Assembly: GCA_010015675.1 (NCBI GenBank)
Contig: ML977008.1
Coordinates: 213,851-241,622 of the forward strand
Direction of reading: 5' to 3'
Source: Byssothecium circinans
Taxonomy: Eukaryota; Ascomycota; Dothideomycetes; Pleosporales; Massarinaceae
Length of the DNA stretch: 27,772 nucleotides
Notes under the pieces: generated by a model
Told to the model about the DNA's origin: nothing
The model's database searches: none
What the model saw: only the letters and a program-made list of their open reading frames with translations
Shown: positions 22,782 through 27,772 of the stretch, in pieces
How positions within the stretch are numbered: the stretch's first letter is position 1
Layout: each line of letters begins with the position of its first letter
Position numbers and translations under genes: made by a program

Positions 22782-24187
22782 GGCTCAGCATCTAGACGTT
22801 CGTCAGCATCTACACAAAGCGTTGTGAGTGACTTTGCTATCGTACCTGCTCCATGCATCCTCAAATATCACCCACTCATCAGCTCTGCCTTGCCGACTGG
22901 ATATGCCTTCGACCAGTATGGACTGATCGTGCCGGCAGGTCAACTCCAGCCGGATGCACACGTCAATGATCAGAGCCCAACGACATCTCCACAATTGGAT
23001 CACATCGCAGAAGAGTGTGCAGCCTCTGCTGCGATAGTAAACTCCCCTTTGAGTGTCGTCATCGATACCTCAATGTCCTCACCCTCGCCTGCGTCTTCGG
23101 AGACTCATAATTCTGCTCATAGCGCTTTAGTTCCCCACTTTCATCGCCAGGAAACACACCAGCACAATCACCAACCTCCGATACCTTTACCTCATCCTGC
23201 GTTCCTAATGAATGTCAACCTACAGTGATGTATCCATCTCAGGCATCCGCAGAAACTACTACCATAGTCGAGCCTGATGCAGTTAGAGCGTCAGGTACTT
23301 CGGAAAGGCTTCGCTCGTGCCCTAAGCTGTCCTATGCGTCGGGTCAGCAGCAATTCAGGTGGGATCACCGGAAAGGCCGGCCCATCGAACAGCTCTTCCG
23401 GAGAATGGGGAATCCTACTCGGAGTGTATCTGTTCAGAAACCGTCGCTGAGCTTGCAGCAACCGTCGTTCGAATCGATGCCGCTTAGCAATGTCCAGGCG
23501 GTGTTTGCGAAGAACGTAACGAGCGACGATCCTCTCAACGTGCTTGATCTACGGAACCCGCTCCCACGTTCTGTGTTGCCCTACTTCCTTACTGGCGAGG
23601 ACTGTCAATTGCTCAGTCGCGTTCGCGATGTGCTTCTCGAAGGAGCGTCTGCAGAAAGATGCACTGCACCAATTACCGAATGGAACAAGTGGAAAGATGA
23701 TGAAGACTGGGTGCTGCTCACCCAAGGTGGTGCCTTTACACTGACTCATCAGGACAGCTGTGGGAAGGCCACGTGGCTGACGGTACAAGAGGGGCAGCTC
23801 GGTTTCGGATGGATGTCACATCCATCAAAGGAAGAGACTCGCGGTTGGAGCGCTGATCCAAACGGATTTACTGGAGGACAGCTAAGATACGTCGTTCTCC
23901 ATCCTGGCCAGACGATCTACTTTGAGGCGGGCACGATCCACTTCGTGTTTCGACTGGAGCAGTATCAGACATTGCTGGTGGGCGGTCATGTCCTGCGGTG
24001 GTCACGCATAGACTCATAGATCGAGATCGTGCTCAACCAGCTGAGATTCCCTAACGCCACCAACGAAGATCTACTACCGTCAGCGCCAGCTTACGTTGAA
24101 GCAGTCACACAGCTTGTCTCAGAGCAGCAAAGTCTCGGTAGTTCTGACGAGCTTGGTAGTGAGAAGGCTATTCATGCAAGCCGTTGA
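22782..24187 (+). pseudogene. JmjC-domain protein gene, 5'-truncated, frameshifted, with one premature stop
   Basis: Two overlapping frames make one gene. The first (22,782-23,228, no ATG start) is Ser/Pro/His-rich. The second is open from 23,123 to a TAG at 24,017-24,019, and beyond that TAG it stays open for 54 codons to TGA 24,185-24,187. The JmjC core reads LTHQDSCGKATWLTVQEG (Fe ligands His and Asp; His codon at 23,747), then GFGWMSHP, VVLHPGQTIYFEAGTIHFVF (third ligand His in TIHF), and GGHVLRW. This is the cupin fold of 2OG/Fe(II) oxygenases found in many fungal genes of unknown substrate; histone demethylation is possible, not shown. A one-base shift near 23,115-23,125 would join the two frames. 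The TAG follows RIDS where Trp (TGG) is likely, a RIP-type change. An intron instead of a frameshift is possible, but I found no good donor. Confidence 0.78.
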
Positions 24188-24938
24188 CTGAGGTCGGCCT
24201 CCAAGCATGTACATTATTCTTTAGAGTTGAAAAGTCTAAAGCCTAATTTAAACATATAATACTCAAACTAACGCAACGCAGTACAGAGAACAACTAAGCG
24301 ACGCACTATCCTAGTATTAGTATCCCTATACCGTTCCAATTTCAGACAAACCCTCTTGGAGCAACTGTACAATGACATTTGAAAGCTGCTCAGGACGGAC
24401 ATCTGGAAATTGTTTTCCCAGGACCATCATGGAGACTTCGTCTGAGGATTATTCCGCCAGATGCGAACTGAATATGCTGGTGGTCAGACGAGATCAAACT
24501 GTCCGACCTTTTTGCGCGCCGAAAATTGCTGCAAGGCGCACGACTTCTGCACGCCTTCTGCACGCCTTCTGCGCACGGACCTGCGTGATACGTTGTGTAT
24601 TTCTTCGGCAATAGTGGCACCACGACGGCCGGGTTCATCTAATTCTTTAAATCTCTTAACCTACGGCTCTAGCAATGCTCATTCTTTGCTCTAACAGGTG
24701 TGATTACTAGCTCTCCTCTGCAGTTATTCGTTTAACAGATCTAGCCTAAAGCTGCACATATTACCTACGGCAGTTTTACTGCAGTCATTTTCCCAGTGTG
24801 CGACCTTAACCAAGCGAGCATGTGAAAGCACAGTGAGCATGTGAAAGCATAGCGAGCATGTGAAAAGCACATGCCTAGAGGATTCATCCCGTGTGAAGCA
24901 AGCAGATATTAGTAATAACCGCTACAAACTTGGCCCTC
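24188..24938. other. Mostly non-coding stretch with a possible ankyrin trace and short tandem repeats
   Basis: AT-richer at 24,200-24,330 and 24,640-24,770. At 24,376-24,414 a plus-strand frame reads HLKAAQDGHLEIV, which resembles an ankyrin repeat core, but it is preceded and followed by stops. An 11-bp unit CTTCTGCACGC is repeated about three times near 24,543-24,575. No complete gene is seen. Confidence 0.4.
24814..24871. repeat. Three-copy 19-bp tandem repeat
   Basis: GCGAGCATGTGAAAGCACA at 24,814, GTGAGCATGTGAAAGCATA at 24,833 and a 20-bp copy at 24,852. Differences are C/T changes plus one added A. Confidence 0.85.
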
Positions 24939-25121
24939 ATGGCCCTCCATCCACTCGCGATGGCCGCAACTCCAGCAGTCATTTTATCTATAGGTTTCGC
25001 TTCAATCACTAGTGTCTCTAATAAAGTGGAAAGTTTATGCCATACGCTAATTAGTATTTATACCGCTAATAGACTGACACCCTTTCTACTAGCTAAGGTC
25101 GGCCCGTTTGTGCCCATTTAA
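24939..25121 (+). CDS. Small hypothetical ORF, 60 aa, weak support
   Basis: ATG at 24,939 gives a short, mildly hydrophobic protein (MALHPLAMAATPAVILSIGF and onward) ending at TAA 25,119-25,121. The first 25 residues could be a signal or membrane segment. There is no recognisable domain, and the flanks are AT-rich and non-coding. It may be an exon or a gene fragment, or chance. The later part lies in AT-rich sequence that looks partly RIP-affected. Confidence 0.2.
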   Translation: MALHPLAMAATPAVILSIGFASITSVSNKVESLCHTLISIYTANRLTPFLLAKVGPFVPI

Positions 25122-25258
25122 ATTACAAGTTAACTCGCATTAAAAGCATTCTAGCTAAGAAGAACTCTATCTATTGCGCATAATAAAGACTGTATAAATA
25201 ACAAAGTTTTTTTCTTAAAGGCTACATTTTTATTTTTCATAAGATCCATCCTTTGTAG

Positions 25259-25877
25259 ACTAGACGAGCAGGTAGCGATTCAGCTGCTTGTGGTGTATCC
25301 AATCTAGGCTTTGTGGTCTGTGCGGGTCGCCCTCGGCCGGGCAACTTCATCGTACCGGCAACGGAGTCCTCGTACATAGCGCAACACCTTTATCAGACGG
25401 GTCTGGCGTTCCAGGACCAGAAATGCGTCGCGTTCGATACGGTTGTCACGCCGGCGAAGCCGTTCACGAGCTACTGTAAGTCTCATTGTGCTCGCTGCTC
25501 TGATCGAATGACATATCTGCATCAAGCTACATGGGGCGGGGAAACCAAGCCTTCGCAGGCTCGAGACGAAGCTGTCTACGCTCACCAGGACATGGCTGCT
25601 CCCTCGCACGCTATCCTCCAGAAGCTCGGCAGGCTCAAGACACAAGCCTCTGCTCTGATGGCTAGGGCAATGGCACGCGCTCAAGCACTGCGGATGCAAA
25701 CAACCAAAACTCAGCTCATGTCGCACCCACCCATTGCACCGGAAGTGGCCAGCACATTCGATCTTGACGACCTCATCGATCGAGTGGAGTCGTTCCGACG
25801 TCAGCAGTAGCTGCGAGAGCTCACTTCTCTGGCGGACGAGAATCGCATGCTGCAAGGGAGACTAGCCCACCTCCACC
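25259..25877 (+). pseudogene. Unknown Cys-containing, coiled-coil protein fragment with an in-frame stop
   Basis: The frame is open from 25,259 with no ATG. It carries GNFIVPATESSYIAQHLYQT, a Cys pair cluster (SYCKSHCARCSDRMTYLHQ) and a helical Ala/Arg/Gln-rich stretch (TQASALMARAMARAQALRM). It then meets TAG at 25,808-25,810, after SFRRQQ. Past that stop the frame reads LRELTSLADENRMLQGRL, a heptad-like coil that clearly continues the same protein; the TAG is one C-to-T step from Gln. I do not recognise the family. A GTAAGT at about 25,475 with a possible acceptor about 50 bp on could be an intron, but the frame is open through it. The piece is cut at its 5' end and joined at about 25,878 to unrelated WD40 sequence. 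Confidence 0.5.
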
Positions 25878-26246
25878 AGAGGACAGCCGCTGCACACGCT
25901 CGAGGGCCATACGAGCCGTGTCAGCAGCGTGGCCTTCTCGGCGGCAGGAGATCGACTGGCAGCGGCTTCTGGGGATGAGACGGTGCGGATGTGGGATGCG
26001 AAGACTGGACAGCCGCTGCACACACTTGAGCTTGGTAGCCAGGTCCAGAATCTGGCCTTCTCGAGCGATGGGTTCTATCTTGAAACTGATCGAGGTTTGA
26101 TGCTGCTTCCGCCACCAGTGCATAGTACATCTACTCTTGTTCCTCAGTGTTACGAACGCTCACGGAACAGGACCCTCTGCTCCAATGGCGCCCGCCAGCG
26201 GCAAGGACGCCATGCAGATGGGTCGGCTGCGCCGCAAGTCACGTGA
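25878..26246 (+). pseudogene. C-terminal WD40 repeats, fragment of a NACHT-WD40-type gene
   Basis: The frame opens with GQPLHTLEGHTSRVSSVAFS, then GDETVRMWDAKTGQPLHTLE and a last, partial blade LAFSSDGFYLETDRGLMLL, ending at TGA 26,244-26,246. GH, WD and the TGQPLHTLE linker are diagnostic for the high-identity WD40 arrays of fungal STAND (NWD) receptors used in non-self recognition. The ETDRG ending is typical of their last blade. The 5' parts (effector domain, NACHT, earlier blades) are missing. The frame differs from that of the upstream coiled-coil fragment. The about 40 residues after the WD40 part look unrelated and low in hydrophobics. Confidence 0.72.
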
Positions 26247-26277
26247 ACGATAACTCCTTGGCGGGTTAGCGCTCACG

Positions 26278-26730
26278 ATGCTCACGACTATCAGAGTGAG
26301 CGCTCGCGACGCGTATGACTATCGAGGCTATCATCCCCAGTATATAGACGTAGTCGATGAGCTCCTATAGCTCATCGTGTTCAACTTCAATAGCTATCTC
26401 ATAGCTTAGTATTCATTCTACAACTGGTTACTACTACTTGATCTTCTTAGACAGTTCCCTCTGTACTACTTTATCAAGTACCTCGTCCGTCACTCCCTGA
26501 CACCCACTCCCCGAGAACCAACCGTAGAACCCAAGCACACGGTACTCGTACCTCACTTAGGTTTCTTCACACTTAGCCGCTTGCACTACGCATCTTTGTT
26601 GCGAAAAAGTGGCGGACGGCAGATGCAGAAAAGATGCTTTGGATACCCGCTGACTATCAGCCAAGCTGTTCGGCAGCGTACAGCTATAGTATTGCATTTG
26701 GGTACAGCTCTGGAAGAGTACTGCTCTTAG
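26278..26730 (+). pseudogene. Unrecognised degenerate ORF, 150 codons with two TAG
   Basis: From ATG 26,278 (MLTTIRVSARDAYDYRGYHP) the frame runs to TAG 26,728-26,730, interrupted only by TAG at 26,368-26,370 and 26,407-26,409; each is one C-to-T step from CAG. The middle is rich in Leu, Phe and Tyr (FYNWLLLLDLLRQFPLYYF); the end is basic and Gln-rich. No family was recognised. The last 106 codons are uninterrupted, which is suggestive but not conclusive at this base composition. Confidence 0.35.
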
Positions 26731-27109
26731 AGACAATATAAGCATACCTTTGCTGCTACATCCATTCATCTCTACTTCGTCCTCAAAATGGTTGCTACTA
26801 CATTACTCAGTCACAACTAAGTTAATATCAATTAACTTAATCTTAGCTACTAAACATTATGATCTGTAGAAGTCATGGTCGATACAGGCAGAGGATGTTG
26901 TCGTCGACCGCGTTATAAGCGACTGCTGAACAAGGACCTAAAGCTATTAGTGCGATACCGTGCCCGTGCGCGCAGCGACCCACGTCGCGCAACGATCCAC
27001 GAACAACATGCTCACCACTTCAAAGATGAGGTTATTAAGCCACCCACAATAGCTATTATCACGAGATCTTTTAGTGGAGTAATAAAGTAACGCTTGCGAT
27101 CAATTTGTA
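26731..27109. other. Intergenic stretch with an unsupported 71-codon ORF
   Basis: An ORF with a true ATG (26,875-27,090) encodes a basic peptide (MVDTGRGCCRRPRYKRLLNK at its start), but no domain or homologue comes to mind. AT-rich sequence at 26,790-26,870 separates it from the previous ORF. It could include the 3' flank of the transposon at the right edge. Confidence 0.3.
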
Positions 27110-27772
27110 CTATTTATATTTGCGCGGAAGGTTGATAGTACGGCCACGAGAGTTGACTTTGGGTGGAGCAGCTGGTGCAGCTTCTGGGGACGCCGCGACA
27201 GCTGCAGAGCCGCCACTGCGTCTCTGGCGCTTATGCTTTGATAGAGGAGGACCTAAAGTTTTGCGCTTACCCTTTTGGGCAGTTTGAGATGCTCTCTTGG
27301 TGTTTTGGGCTTCGATTCGAGCAGCGCGCGCGGCCTCTTTCTCGGCCTTCTCCCTCTCCCTCACCACCTTGGCTGCCTCTCTCGCCACACGTCTCTCCTG
27401 AGCCTGCTGCTCTCTATAGAGCTTGGCAGCAGCAGCGAGCTCCTTCCTGTTAGCCTTTGCAAGCTGCTCCTCATGCTCCTCTCTCTGCTTTACTGTCTCT
27501 CGTGCTCGTGCCTCTCTAATCTTGCGCGGAGACCAGAAGACAGCTCCTCCATGATACTCCTCTCGCTGCTGCAAGTCAAGAGGTTTGCCACGCTTCTTAT
27601 GCTTCTCCTTAGCAGTAAGCGCCTCTCTTAGCCCGTCATTCTCATGGTATAGTAGCTCGTTTTGGACCTGGAGTTGGTGGAGAGAGAGACTTAGCTGCTT
27701 TGACTCCTTTGCGCTTTTATCCTTCACGGCAGAGCGTATGAGACGGTCCATTTGACGCCAGTCGCTCTCCTT
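27110..27772 (-). CDS. Pogo-type (DDE_1) transposase, C-terminal tail, open at the window edge, not RIP-mutated
   Basis: The minus-strand frame is open from 27,772 (ESDWRQ before the Met at 27,751) to TAG at 27,112-27,110, over 220 codons. LHQLQVQNELLYHENDGLRE forms a coiled coil, followed by EYHGGAVFWSPRKIREARAR. A long Lys/Arg/Glu/Ala helix and a basic tail (GKRKTLGPPLSKHKRQRR) end in SRGRTINLPRKYK. This layout is the well-known tail that follows the DDE domain in many fungal pogo/Fot1-like transposases. The catalytic part would lie to the right of the window. Unlike the two pogo pseudogenes further left, it has no stop, and GC-rich codons are intact. The Met at 27,751 is probably internal. 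Confidence 0.8.
   Translation of the reverse strand, partial: KESDWRQMDRLIRSAVKDKSAKESKQLSLSLHQLQVQNELLYHENDGLREALTAKEKHKKRGKPLDLQQREEYHGGAVFWSPRKIREARARETVKQREEHEEQLAKANRKELAAAAKLYREQQAQERRVAREAAKVVREREKAEKEAARAARIEAQNTKRASQTAQKGKRKTLGPPLSKHKRQRRSGGSAAVAASPEAAPAAPPKVNSRGRTINLPRKYK

Noticed and set aside
23037..23225. Possible intron joining the two JmjC frames (GTAAAC donor, CTACAG acceptor)
   Set aside because: Splicing these sites would put TGA immediately after the junction in the first frame; no other good donor was seen.
23226..23230. TGATG stop/start overlap resembling translational coupling
   Set aside because: In a fungal nuclear gene this is not expected. The second frame is already open from 23,123, so a frameshift inside one gene explains the overlap better.
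24372..24694. Overlapping ORFs on both strands (80, 82 and 77 codons)
   Set aside because: None shows a domain, and the only protein-like trace, an ankyrin-like core, is in another frame with flanking stops.
25304..25855. 183-codon minus-strand ORF opposite the coiled-coil fragment
   Set aside because: The plus-strand frame has the more protein-like pattern (Cys cluster, heptads continuing past one stop); the minus frame is Arg/Ser-rich with no domain and is probably a shadow.
26557..26769. 70-codon minus-strand ORF
   Set aside because: No motif; it overlaps the longer plus-strand frame ending at 26,730.
27092..27107. TAACGCTTGCGATCAA as terminal repeat of the right-edge transposon
   Set aside because: It shares only TAACG with the local family, lies very close to the stop codon, and the partner end is outside the window, so it cannot be supported.
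27163..27631. Plus-strand Leu/Ser-rich ORFs opposite the right-edge transposase
   Set aside because: They are complements of the Lys/Glu/Arg-rich transposase tail, which has clear family features.

Overview
The window looks like a piece of a filamentous ascomycete (Pezizomycotina) genome with an active or formerly active RIP (repeat-induced point mutation) system. About 22.7 kb on the left is AT-rich, very rich in TA dinucleotides and poor in CA/TG. Its old reading frames are still legible, but they are full of TAG/TAA codons where Gln (CAG/CAA) or Trp (TGG) once stood. From about 22,705 to the right end the composition is ordinary and the coding sequence is largely unmutated. I identified families by reading the frames by eye; no search was run.

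Left part, 1-12,661: a nested stack. A 1-kb-class TA-flanked non-autonomous transposon (copy D, right half only) is split by a 464-bp solo LTR (target duplication ATAAC). That LTR is itself split by an 11,763-bp LTR retrotransposon (223-bp LTRs, target duplication CTAC). The large element lies on the minus strand. It has a leader with a degenerate minisatellite, a single 2,197-codon gag-pol frame (CCHC knuckle, protease, reverse transcriptase, integrase) and then an additional 1,006-codon reading frame before the 3' LTR. Both frames can be followed end to end without a frameshift; only substitutions have killed them.

Middle part, 12,664-22,701: the 3' half of a second, plus-strand Ty3/gypsy chromovirus (end of RT, RNase H, integrase, chromodomain, PPT, 387-bp 3' LTR), interrupted by copy D just after the RT active site. 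Next come three more members of the non-autonomous family (A, B and C, 0.9-1.07 kb) and two RIP-degraded pogo-type transposases on the minus strand. One is an N-terminal fragment. The other is a long copy with a mutated CCHC tail, split by copy C. The TA-flanked elements share unusual termini: a tandem pair of 17-bp units beside a conserved end ACGTA, with a variable block that is matched within each pair but differs between ends, even the two ends of one copy.

Right part, 22,705-27,772: fragments of accessory genes rather than normal intact genes. They are a JmjC-domain gene (5'-truncated, frameshifted, with one RIP-type stop), short tandem repeats, a 5'-truncated Cys/coiled-coil ORF joined in another frame to the last blades of a NACHT-WD40-type WD40 gene, a degenerate unknown ORF, and at the right edge the open, un-RIPped C-terminal part of a pogo-type transposase running off the window. 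The picture is a transposon graveyard abutting a fast-evolving gene-fragment region.
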